From NCBI RefSeq assembly GCF_004296935.1, contig NZ_SCVH01000083.1, forward strand, positions 1 through 64,000: a stretch of DNA of 64,000 nucleotides, written 5' to 3'. The notes under the pieces were generated by a model. The model saw only the letters and a program-made list of their open reading frames with translations. It did no database searches and had not been told where the DNA came from. A program made the translations under genes and the position numbers. Below are positions 57,275 through 64,000 of this stretch, piece after piece. The number at the start of each line of letters is the position of its first letter. Within the stretch, counting starts at the first letter, position 1. This stretch comes from Reyranella sp. (GTDB lineage: Bacteria; Pseudomonadota; Alphaproteobacteria; Reyranellales; Reyranellaceae).

Positions 57275-58132
57275 CTACTTTTTCTTCTTCGGCCGGATGG
57301 CATCCCATTGCGCGTCGGTCCAATCGAGCATGGCCGAGGTGTTGGCACCGCCGCCACCGGACTGCAGCATCTTGCCGCCGTCGATCACGATGGCATCGCC
57401 GTTGATGTAGGCCGCCCCATCGCTCACTAGGAAGGCCGCAAGGTTGGCCAGTTCGATGTGCTCGCCGACCCGGCGCATCGGGATCGCCTTGATCATCTCC
57501 TCTTGGCCGCCACGCTCCTTGGGCATCAGCCGGCTCCACGCGCCTTCGGTCGGGAAAGGGCCGGGGACGATCGCACAGGTGCGGATGCCCTTGGGGCCCC
57601 ATTCGACGGCGAGGCTCTTGGTCATGGCCAGCACGCCCGCCTTGGCCATCGCCGAAGGCACCGTGAAGGGCGCGCCGGTCAGCGACGAGACGGTGAGGAT
57701 CGACATCACCACCTTGTTGCGCTCGCCGGCGTCGATCCAGCGCCGCCCCGCGGCCACGGTGCAATAGGCCGAGCCGTGCAGCACGATGCCGAGAACGGCG
57801 TCGATGGCGCGCGAGGACATCTTGTGGGTCTGTGCCAGGATCTGCCCGGCGGCGTTGTTGACCAGGATATCGAGGGGCCGCTTTTCCCAGATCTTGTCCA
57901 TCATGGCTTCGACGGCATCGGCCACGCGCACGTCGCAGCCCACGGTCTCGATCTCGCCGCCGGTCTCCTTGGCCAATTCCTCGGCGGTCTGCTTCAGCAC
58001 ATCCTCGCGCCGGCCGCAGATCACCACGTTGGCGCCGAGCTCGAGATAGCGGTGGGCCATCGAGCGGCCGAGGCCGGTGCCACCGCCTGTCACCAGGATG
58101 CGTTTGCCCTTCAGGAGGTCGGGTTGAAACAT
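57275..58132 (-). CDS. 2,4-dienoyl-CoA reductase-like SDR
   Basis: 285 residues. LVTGGGTGLGRSMAHRYLEL, NNAAGQ and, at the place of the usual YxxxK, SAMAKAGVLAMTKSLAVEWG, which is the Ser-substituted layout of mammalian-type 2,4-dienoyl-CoA reductase (DECR). VPGPFPTEGAWSRLMP and NLAAFLVSDGAAYINGDAIV also follow that family. Probably reduces 2,4-dienoyl-CoA with NADPH in beta-oxidation. Ends in a Lys tail. Downstream partner of the CoA-transferase gene (10-nt gap). Confidence 0.86.
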   Translation of the reverse strand: MFQPDLLKGKRILVTGGGTGLGRSMAHRYLELGANVVICGRREDVLKQTAEELAKETGGEIETVGCDVRVADAVEAMMDKIWEKRPLDILVNNAAGQILAQTHKMSSRAIDAVLGIVLHGSAYCTVAAGRRWIDAGERNKVVMSILTVSSLTGAPFTVPSAMAKAGVLAMTKSLAVEWGPKGIRTCAIVPGPFPTEGAWSRLMPKERGGQEEMIKAIPMRRVGEHIELANLAAFLVSDGAAYINGDAIVIDGGKMLQSGGGGANTSAMLDWTDAQWDAIRPKKKK

Positions 58133-58142
58133 CGCCGTCTCC

Positions 58143-59351
58143 TCAGGCCTTCTTGATCTCGGTGAGCGCGATGCCCGAGGTGACGAGCTTGTCGATCTCA
58201 GCCGCCGAATAACCCACCTCCGCCAGCACCGCCCTGGTGTCGGTGCCGAACTTCTTGGGCTTGCTGCGCACGCCGGCGGGTGTCCGCGACAGTTTCACGG
58301 GATTGCCGACGTTCCTATAACCGTCCTTCTCCCACACCATGCCGCGGTGCTTGGTGTGTGGATGCTCCATCACGTCGGGCACCTCCAGCACCGCGCCCGA
58401 CGGCACGCCGCCCTTCATCAGCTCGATCGAGAAGCTGTCGGCGTCGCGGTCCTTTAGCAACTCACGCAACTCGGCCTCTAGCTCGAGGCGATGTGCCACC
58501 CGATCCTTGTTGGTCTTGAAGCGCGGATCCTGGGCCAGCTCGGGCTTGCCCAGCATCTGCGCAAGCTTGCGGAACTGGCCGTCGTTGCCGGCGGCGATTG
58601 CGATGTTGCGACCCTTGGTCGGGAAGTTCGAGTATGGCACCAGGCTGCCGTGGCTGTTGCCCACGAGCTTGGGCTTCTGCCCCGCGGTGAAGTAGTTCGG
58701 CGCATGCGGCTGGTGGAGCGCGATGGCGCTGTCATAGAGAGTGGCGTCGATGAATTGGCCCTTGCCGGAGCGGTTGCGCTCGTAGAGCGCCATCAGGATG
58801 CCGATGCAGGCATTCATGCCGGTCGAGAGATCGACCACCGGCACGCCGACTCGCACCGGGCCGCTCTCGGGTGAGCCATTCACCGAGACCAACCCGGCCG
58901 AAGCCTGCACCATGGCGTCGTAGCCTGGAAAGCCACCCAGCGGGCCGTCCTCGCCGAAGCCCGAGACGCGGGCGTGAACGAGGCGCGGGAACTTCTTCAC
59001 CAGCGTGTCAGCATAGCCGATGCCCCATTTCTCCATGGTGCCAGTCTTGAAATTGTCGATCAGCACGTCGGCCTCGGCGAGCAGTTTTAGCAATACCTCG
59101 CGGCCCTCGGGCTTGGAGAGATCGAGCGCGATCGTGCGCTTGTTGCGGTTGATGCCGGCGAAGTAGGCCGAGATGCCTTCCTGGTCGAACGGAGGGCCCC
59201 AGAGCCGCGTCTCGTCGCCCTGCGGCGGCTCGATCTTGATCACTTCGGCGCCGTGGTCGGCCAGCATCTGCCCGCAATAGGGGCCGCCCAGCACGCGCGA
59301 CAGGTCGATGACTTTCAGGCCGTCCAAAGCGCCTTTGCTGGCGTCGGGCAT
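58143..59351 (-). CDS. Family III (CaiB/BaiF) CoA-transferase
   Basis: 402 residues. LDGLKVIDLSRVLGGPYCGQ, GAEVIKIEPPQGDETR, NRNKRTIALDLSKPEGREVL, and the catalytic Asp in GFPGYDAMVQASAGL (equivalent to Asp169 of formyl-CoA transferase). Transfers CoA between carboxylates; substrate unassigned. Operon with the DECR-like gene; divergent from the dienelactone hydrolase gene. Confidence 0.92.
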   Translation of the reverse strand: MPDASKGALDGLKVIDLSRVLGGPYCGQMLADHGAEVIKIEPPQGDETRLWGPPFDQEGISAYFAGINRNKRTIALDLSKPEGREVLLKLLAEADVLIDNFKTGTMEKWGIGYADTLVKKFPRLVHARVSGFGEDGPLGGFPGYDAMVQASAGLVSVNGSPESGPVRVGVPVVDLSTGMNACIGILMALYERNRSGKGQFIDATLYDSAIALHQPHAPNYFTAGQKPKLVGNSHGSLVPYSNFPTKGRNIAIAAGNDGQFRKLAQMLGKPELAQDPRFKTNKDRVAHRLELEAELRELLKDRDADSFSIELMKGGVPSGAVLEVPDVMEHPHTKHRGMVWEKDGYRNVGNPVKLSRTPAGVRSKPKKFGTDTRAVLAEVGYSAAEIDKLVTSGIALTEIKKA

Positions 59352-59425
59352 CTCATTCCACTCCTCGAATTCAATGAGAGGCGGCGGTTATAGACCATGG
59401 GGCACTGGCCCGGTACCGTCCGGCC

Positions 59426-60169
59426 ATGATCGAACGTGACCTGGATATCGCCACGCAAGATGGCGCGATGAACACCTACACCGTGCGGCCTGACGATGGC
59501 GGGCCGCTGCCGGTCGTCCTGATGCTGATGGATGCACCCGGCGTGCGCGAGGGCCTGAAGGAGATCTGCCGCAGGATCGCGCAGTCCGGCTATTACGTGC
59601 TGCTGCCCAACCTCTACTACCGCACCATCCGCGACTTCGTGTGCGGGCCGACGCGGGATCATCCCGACGCGGAAGCGAACCGCACCAGGATGTTCGGGTT
59701 CCTGGAGTCGATCTCCAACGCCAAGGTCACGGCCGATACCGGCGTGATCCTCGACAGGCTGCCATCGATGCCTGACGCCAAGCCGGGCAAGATCGGCCTG
59801 GTCGGCTACTGCATGAGCGGCGCCTTCGTCACGGCGGCTGCGGCCATGCATCCCGACCGTATCGCCTGTTTCGCCTCCTACTACGGAACGCGACTGCTCA
59901 CCGACAAGTCCGACTCGCCGCACCTGATGCTCTCGGACATCACGGCCGAGGGCTACTACTCGTTCGCCGAGCACGACGCCTACGTGCCGTTGTCCGGTGT
60001 CGCCAGGTTCGAGAAGCTGCTGGCCTCGGCGCCGTTTCCCTCGCGTGTCGAAACCGAGATGGGCACGCATCACGGTTACGCCTTCTCCGACCGCGGCAAC
60101 CTGCACGAGGCCGCCCGCGAAAAGCACTATGAGCGCATGCTGGCGCTTTATCGCCGCCACATCGGTTGA
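59426..60169 (+). CDS. Dienelactone hydrolase family protein
   Basis: 247 residues. The nucleophile elbow GLVGYCMSGAF has Cys instead of Ser, as in dienelactone hydrolase. Asp in AEHDAYVPL and His in MGTHHGYAF complete the triad. The substrate may be a dienelactone or other ester. It sits 10 nt before a maleylacetate-reductase-like gene, the enzyme that acts next in chlorocatechol-type ortho pathways. Confidence 0.87.
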   Translation: MIERDLDIATQDGAMNTYTVRPDDGGPLPVVLMLMDAPGVREGLKEICRRIAQSGYYVLLPNLYYRTIRDFVCGPTRDHPDAEANRTRMFGFLESISNAKVTADTGVILDRLPSMPDAKPGKIGLVGYCMSGAFVTAAAAMHPDRIACFASYYGTRLLTDKSDSPHLMLSDITAEGYYSFAEHDAYVPLSGVARFEKLLASAPFPSRVETEMGTHHGYAFSDRGNLHEAAREKHYERMLALYRRHIG

Positions 60170-60179
60170 GGAGTCTCCC

Positions 60180-61355
60180 ATGTTGAGCGGCATCCACGGA
60201 CACCAGGACATCGAACGCGTGGTCTACGGCAAGCCGGCGGGCGCGGCTCTTCGAGCCGAGGCCGAACGGCTGGGCGCCAAACGTGTTTTCATTACCACCA
60301 CCAGGTCCGTGGCCCAAAGCGCCCTATTGGCCGACGTGATCCGCGACCTCGGCGACCGTTACGCAGGCGTCTATGCCGGCATCACCGCCCATTCGCCCCG
60401 GCCCTGCGTGATCGAGGGCGCGGCACTCGCGCGCGAGGCCAAGGCCGACCTGATCGTGGCGGTGGGCGGCGGCTCGGCAATCGACGCCACCAAGGTGATG
60501 CTGATCGCGCTGTGGCAGAACGCGACTAGGATCGAGGATCTCGATCTTTATCGCGCCGGCAAGCCGAAGGAGGGCGCCGCGCCGCCCGCCGAGGCGATCA
60601 AGCCACCGGCCGAGGCGATCCGCATGCTGGCTGTGCCGACCACGCTGTCGGCCGCCGAGTTCAACGCCTTCGCCGGCATCACCGATCCGCGCCATGGTAT
60701 CAAGGAAAGCTTCGGCCATCGCCTGGTCGTGCCGCGCGTCATCGTTCTCGATCCCGGCGCGACGCTGGCCACGCCGATGGACCTCATGCTCTCGACCGGG
60801 CTCAAGGCGGTTGACCATGCCGTCGAGCGGCTATGCTCGCAGCAGGCCAATCCGTTTGCCATCGGTACCTCGACGGAGGCGTTGAGGCTCTTGTCGCGCG
60901 CACTGCCCGGGCACAAGGCGCGGCCGGAGGACATGGAAACGCGGCTCAACCTGCAGTTCGGCATGTGGCTGTCGATCGGCGCAGGCACCTCCGGCGTCGG
61001 CGTCGGCGCGAGCCACGGCATCGGCCACGTGCTGGGTGCCGCCTGCCATGTGCCGCACGGCCATACTTCGTGTGTGATGCTGCCTTCGGTGCTGCGCTGG
61101 AACCTGCCCGCCAATGCCGAGCGCCAGAAGCGGGTGAGCGAGGCTTTTGGCAAGCCGGAGAGTGCGGCGGCCGACCTGGTGGCTGGCCTGGTGAAGGCGC
61201 TCGGCCTGCCGGGCCGGCTTTCGGAAGTGGGTGTGGGCAAGGATCGCTTCCGCGAGATCGCCGAGAAGTCGATGCACGACCGGGCCGTGCTCAACAATCC
61301 TCGCCCGATCAAGGGGCCGGAGCAGGTGATGGAGATTCTCGAGCTCGCCGCCTAG
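60180..61355 (+). CDS. Iron-type alcohol dehydrogenase, maleylacetate-reductase-like
   Basis: 391 residues. NAD-binding ADLIVAVGGGSAIDATKV, PTTLSAAEFNAFAGITD, and the metal-binding region: the Asp in GLKAVDHAVERL and the His residues in GASHGIGHVLGAACHVPHGH. The absence of an upstream nucleotide-fold variation and the VPTTLSAAE wording favour maleylacetate reductase (reduction to 3-oxoadipate) over simple alcohol dehydrogenases. The start is ATG 60180 behind GAGGAG; the frame is open upstream as a shadow of the hydrolase gene. Confidence 0.87.
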   Translation: MLSGIHGHQDIERVVYGKPAGAALRAEAERLGAKRVFITTTRSVAQSALLADVIRDLGDRYAGVYAGITAHSPRPCVIEGAALAREAKADLIVAVGGGSAIDATKVMLIALWQNATRIEDLDLYRAGKPKEGAAPPAEAIKPPAEAIRMLAVPTTLSAAEFNAFAGITDPRHGIKESFGHRLVVPRVIVLDPGATLATPMDLMLSTGLKAVDHAVERLCSQQANPFAIGTSTEALRLLSRALPGHKARPEDMETRLNLQFGMWLSIGAGTSGVGVGASHGIGHVLGAACHVPHGHTSCVMLPSVLRWNLPANAERQKRVSEAFGKPESAAADLVAGLVKALGLPGRLSEVGVGKDRFREIAEKSMHDRAVLNNPRPIKGPEQVMEILELAA

Positions 61356-61387
61356 TTGGCAATTGATTTGCCCTCCAAACGATATAG

Positions 61388-61406
61388 TCTAGAGTCAATC
61401 TAGAGT
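61388..61406 (+). promoter_or_regulatory. Direct repeat, possible operator before livK
   Basis: TCTAGAGT occurs twice with starts 11 bp apart, so both lie on the same face of the helix. Each holds the palindrome TCTAGA. They stand just after a TATAGT -10-like hexamer and 62 nt before the livK-like start, in a 112-nt gap that is visibly AT-rich for this genome. A regulator site is the simplest reading. Confidence 0.45.
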
Positions 61407-61467
61407 AGAGATTCGCTCGCAAAAGCAAAAAAGAATCAGGGAAACGCCAACCAAGAGGGGACACGCC

Positions 61468-62670
61468 ATGATGCGACTGACTCTGTGCGCGCTTGCGGCC
61501 TTGGCCGCGACCGCGCTTGCCGCTGCGCCCACCGTGGCGCAGGACAAGGTCAAGATCGGCTATGCCATCTCCAAGACCGGTCCCAACGCCGGCGGCGCCA
61601 CCATCACCCAGATCCCGAACTACGAGATGTGGGTCAAGGATGTGAACGCCAAGGGCGGCCTCATGATCGGCGGCAAGCGCGTCCCGATCGAGGTGATTGA
61701 ATACGACGACCGTTCCAACTCCGAGGAGGCCGTGCGGGCCGTCGAGCGGTTGGTGACCCAGGACAAGGTCGACCTGCTGTTCCCGCCGTGGGGCACCGGT
61801 CTCAATCTTGCGGTGGGGCCGGTGTTCAACAAGTACGGCTATCCCCAGCTCGCCTTCAGCGCCGTCACGGATCGGGCGCCCGATCTGGTCAAGCGCTGGC
61901 CCAACAGCTTCTGGCTGCTCGGCACCAGCACGCAATATGTCGACTCGCTGGTCGGCCTCCTGAAGAAGCTGCGCGACGAAGGCAAGATCGGACCCAACAT
62001 CGCCATGATCTCGATTGCTGATGGCTTCGGCATCGACCTCTCGCAGGCCGCCCGCAAGGGCTTCACCGCCGCGGGCTTCAAGCTCGCCTACGACAAGAGC
62101 TATCCCATCGGCACCCAGGACCTCTCGCCGCTGATCGGCGAGGCGTCGCGTTCCGGCGCCGACACGTTCGTGGCCTTCAGCTACCCGCCCGACACCATGG
62201 CGCTCACCGAGCAGTCCAAGGTGGCATCCTACGCGCCCAAGGTGATGTTCCTGGGTGTGGGCGTCGGCTTCCCGATGTATGCCCAGCGCTTCGGCGCTAA
62301 TGTCGAGGGCATCATGTCGCTCGGCGGCTGGTCCAAGGACAATGCCTCGACCCTGGCCTACGCCAAGAAGCACGAGGAAATGTTCAAGCGCGGGCCCGAT
62401 CGCTGGGGCAGCCAGATCGGCTACTCCTCGCTGCAGATGCTCGAGCAGGCGATCGAGAAGGTCGGCAAGATCGATCGTGCCGCCATCATCAAGGAGCTGC
62501 AGACCGGCACCTTCGACACCGTGCTCGGCAAGGTGAAGATGGTCGACAACATGATGAAGGACAACTTCTGGCTGATCGGCCAGTGGCAGGACGGCTTCTT
62601 CGTTGGCGTGGCACCTCAACGCGCCGGTGTCGGTTCCGTCGTGGTGCCGAAGCCGGCCTGGAAGCCTTAG
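61468..62670 (+). CDS. Branched-chain amino-acid-type ABC transporter substrate-binding protein
   Basis: 400 residues. Signal peptide LCALAALAATALAAAPTVAQ, then KVKIGYAISKTGPNAGG, the periplasmic-binding-fold start of the LivK/HAAT family, with VIEYDDRSNSEEAVRAVERL and later SLQMLEQAIEKVGKID. The ligand may be an amino acid, amide or aromatic acid. Followed by permease genes, so this is a complete operon cut at the window end. Confidence 0.9.
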   Translation: MMRLTLCALAALAATALAAAPTVAQDKVKIGYAISKTGPNAGGATITQIPNYEMWVKDVNAKGGLMIGGKRVPIEVIEYDDRSNSEEAVRAVERLVTQDKVDLLFPPWGTGLNLAVGPVFNKYGYPQLAFSAVTDRAPDLVKRWPNSFWLLGTSTQYVDSLVGLLKKLRDEGKIGPNIAMISIADGFGIDLSQAARKGFTAAGFKLAYDKSYPIGTQDLSPLIGEASRSGADTFVAFSYPPDTMALTEQSKVASYAPKVMFLGVGVGFPMYAQRFGANVEGIMSLGGWSKDNASTLAYAKKHEEMFKRGPDRWGSQIGYSSLQMLEQAIEKVGKIDRAAIIKELQTGTFDTVLGKVKMVDNMMKDNFWLIGQWQDGFFVGVAPQRAGVGSVVVPKPAWKP

Positions 62671-62741
62671 TCGGTTCATTTGGGCGGGCGGATGCCGCCG
62701 GCATCCGCCCTATCCTTCGTCCTGCGTACGGGTGATCGGCG

Positions 62742-63614
62742 ATGCTGCTCGAAGTGACGCTCTCCGGCGTGACGCTGGGCGGCATGTATGCGCTGGTCGC
62801 CATGGGGCTGACGCTGCAGTACGGCGTCGCCCGCATCATGAACCTCTCCTACGGCGAGCTGCTGATCGCCGCCGCCTTCGCCGCCTTCTGGTTCTATTCC
62901 GGCCTGGCGCTCAACCCGCTGCTCGGCCTGATCGTCGTGCCGCCGCTGGCCTTTGCCGCCAGCTACGCCATCTACCGCTACCTGCTGCAGCCGCTGGTGC
63001 GCCGCGCCAAGTCGCGCGACCAGCTCGAGGTCGACAGCATCCTCGCCACCTTCGGGCTGCTGTTCGTGATCCAGGGCGTCATGCTGGCGCTGTTCGGCGG
63101 CGCCTACTACAGCTACTCCTTCCTCTCCGTGCCGCTGCAGTTCGCCGGCGCCACCGTCGCCGCCAACCGCCTGCTGGCGCTGGTGCTGGCCGTCGTGATC
63201 GGGCTCGGCCTCTACCTCGGCCTTACCCGTACGCGGCTCGGCACCGCGGTCCGCGCCGTCGCGGTCGATCCGGTGGCGGCCCAACTCGTCGCCATCGACG
63301 TGCGCACCGCCTCGGCGCTGGCCTTCGCGCTGGGCGGTGCGCTGGTGGCGGCGGCCGGCGTGCTGGTCTCGATGTTCCTCACCTTCAATGCCAATCTGGG
63401 CGTCGTTTTCACCCTGAAGGCACTGATCGTCGTCATCATGGGTGGCGTCGGCAATCTTCTGGGCGCGCTGATCGCCGGGCTGATCCTGGGGCTCACCGAA
63501 AACTACGTCGCCACCTTCATCGATCCCGGCCTGACGCTCGCCGCCACTTACGCGATCTTCCTGCTCGTGCTCCTGGTGCGGCCACAGGGCCTGCTCGGCC
63601 GGGCCAATCGATGA
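62742..63614 (+). CDS. Branched-chain amino-acid-type ABC permease, LivH family
   Basis: 290 residues with about eight membrane spans: LSGVTLGGMYALVAMGLTLQ, the conserved LSYGELL loop, and the EAA-like cytoplasmic block RTRLGTAVRAVAVDPVAAQL followed by VVIMGGVGNLLGALIAGLIL. Its stop overlaps the next permease start (ATGA). Confidence 0.92.
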   Translation: MLLEVTLSGVTLGGMYALVAMGLTLQYGVARIMNLSYGELLIAAAFAAFWFYSGLALNPLLGLIVVPPLAFAASYAIYRYLLQPLVRRAKSRDQLEVDSILATFGLLFVIQGVMLALFGGAYYSYSFLSVPLQFAGATVAANRLLALVLAVVIGLGLYLGLTRTRLGTAVRAVAVDPVAAQLVAIDVRTASALAFALGGALVAAAGVLVSMFLTFNANLGVVFTLKALIVVIMGGVGNLLGALIAGLILGLTENYVATFIDPGLTLAATYAIFLLVLLVRPQGLLGRANR

Positions 63615-64000
63615 TGACGCAGGATGCACTCCGGGTTCTGGGCGTGGCGGCGGCCATCGCCGGCCTCGCGTGCGTGCCGTTCCTGCTGGGCGACTACGGG
63701 CTGTCGCTCGCCATCAACATCGTGAGCTACACCGTGCTGGCGACGGCCTGGAGCCTGTTTTCCGGCCCGACGCGCTACGTCTCGCTGGCCACCGTCGCCT
63801 TCTTCGGCATCGGCGCCTACACCACGGCCGTATTTGCCGAGACGCTCGCCTGGCCGCTGGTGCTGCTGATCGCGGCCGGTATCGGCATCCTGGTGGCGGG
63901 CATCGTCGGCCTCTCGACGCTCCGCCTCTCCGGCGTCTACTTCGTGATCTTCACCCTGGGCCTGGCCGAACTCGTCCGCCAACTCGTCACCTGGTACGAG
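63611..64000 (+). CDS. Branched-chain amino-acid-type ABC permease, LivM family (partial)
   Basis: The first 130 codons of a gene that runs off the window. Hydrophobic spans with NIVSYTVLATAWSLFSGPTR, YVSLATVAFFGIGAYTTAVF and STLRLSGVYFVIFTLGLAEL, the typical LivM N-terminal half. ATGA coupling to livH. ATP-binding subunits are expected beyond the edge. Confidence 0.92.
   Translation, partial: MMTQDALRVLGVAAAIAGLACVPFLLGDYGLSLAINIVSYTVLATAWSLFSGPTRYVSLATVAFFGIGAYTTAVFAETLAWPLVLLIAAGIGILVAGIVGLSTLRLSGVYFVIFTLGLAELVRQLVTWYE

Overview
This is a high-GC, gene-dense chromosomal segment from an alphaproteobacterium. The evidence is the fused S10-spc-alpha ribosomal block with adk between secY and rpsM and with no rpsD or rpmJ, a PmtA-type lipid methyltransferase, a GH17-GT2 beta-glucan synthase of the NdvB type, and many acyl-CoA, CoA-transferase and Liv/Bug-type uptake genes. 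The overall flavour is Reyranella- or Bradyrhizobium-like. That genus guess is from gene content only.

Region 1 (1-14205): the 3' end of tuf, then one long co-directional cluster rpsJ-rplC-rplD-rplW-rplB-rpsS-rplV-rpsC-rplP-rpmC-rpsQ-rplN-rplX-rplE-rpsN-rpsH-rplF-rplR-rpsE-rpmD-rplO-secY-adk-rpsM-rpsK-rpoA-rplQ, closed by a clear intrinsic terminator. A near-consensus sigma70 promoter and a GNRA-capped hairpin lie before rpsM (TTG start). Other intercistronic hairpins sit at rpmD/rplO, rplO/secY and rpsK/rpoA.

Region 2 (14225-24089): a GNAT gene faces a cytochrome P450 that appears to start at CTG and to be translationally coupled to an acyl-CoA dehydrogenase. Divergent from these runs an enoyl-CoA hydratase, followed by a tight signalling group: an exported transglutaminase-like protein, a class III cyclase fused to an FHA domain, a membrane Ser/Thr kinase whose outer domain resembles staphylococcal nuclease, and a glycine-zipper lipoprotein. 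An isocitrate-lyase-superfamily enzyme and a small membrane protein follow.

Region 3 (24093-37686): tandem FAD-linked 2-hydroxyacid-type dehydrogenases, Sua5, CysQ, two convergent methylthioadenosine-degrading enzymes separated by a palindromic repeat, an SDR and a GST. A choloylglycine-hydrolase-type Ntn enzyme is flanked by a 63-bp direct repeat. Then come a lower-GC orphan gene, a methyltransferase and a divergent SDR pair.

Region 4 (37687-48574): a second copy of the 104-bp palindromic repeat, a candidate small RNA with its own terminator, a dual-specificity-type phosphatase, a TauE-like permease with an alpha/beta hydrolase, the GH17-GT2 glucan synthase, PmtA-Nudix, a MaoC dehydratase, a Bug-type binding protein, and an operon of a perfectly duplicated unknown protein with an orphan biotin carrier and a YeiH transporter.

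Region 5 (48613-64000): a DTW-domain gene leads an operon of indolepyruvate oxidoreductase alpha, a chlorite-dismutase-like protein, indolepyruvate oxidoreductase beta and two hotdog thioesterases. A GMC oxidoreductase, an AI-2E-type permease, a DECR-like SDR with a family III CoA-transferase, a dienelactone hydrolase with an Fe-type alcohol dehydrogenase/maleylacetate reductase, and a branched-chain amino-acid ABC system (livK-livH-livM, the last cut by the window end) complete the segment. No rRNA, tRNA, CRISPR array, insertion sequence or prophage was recognised.
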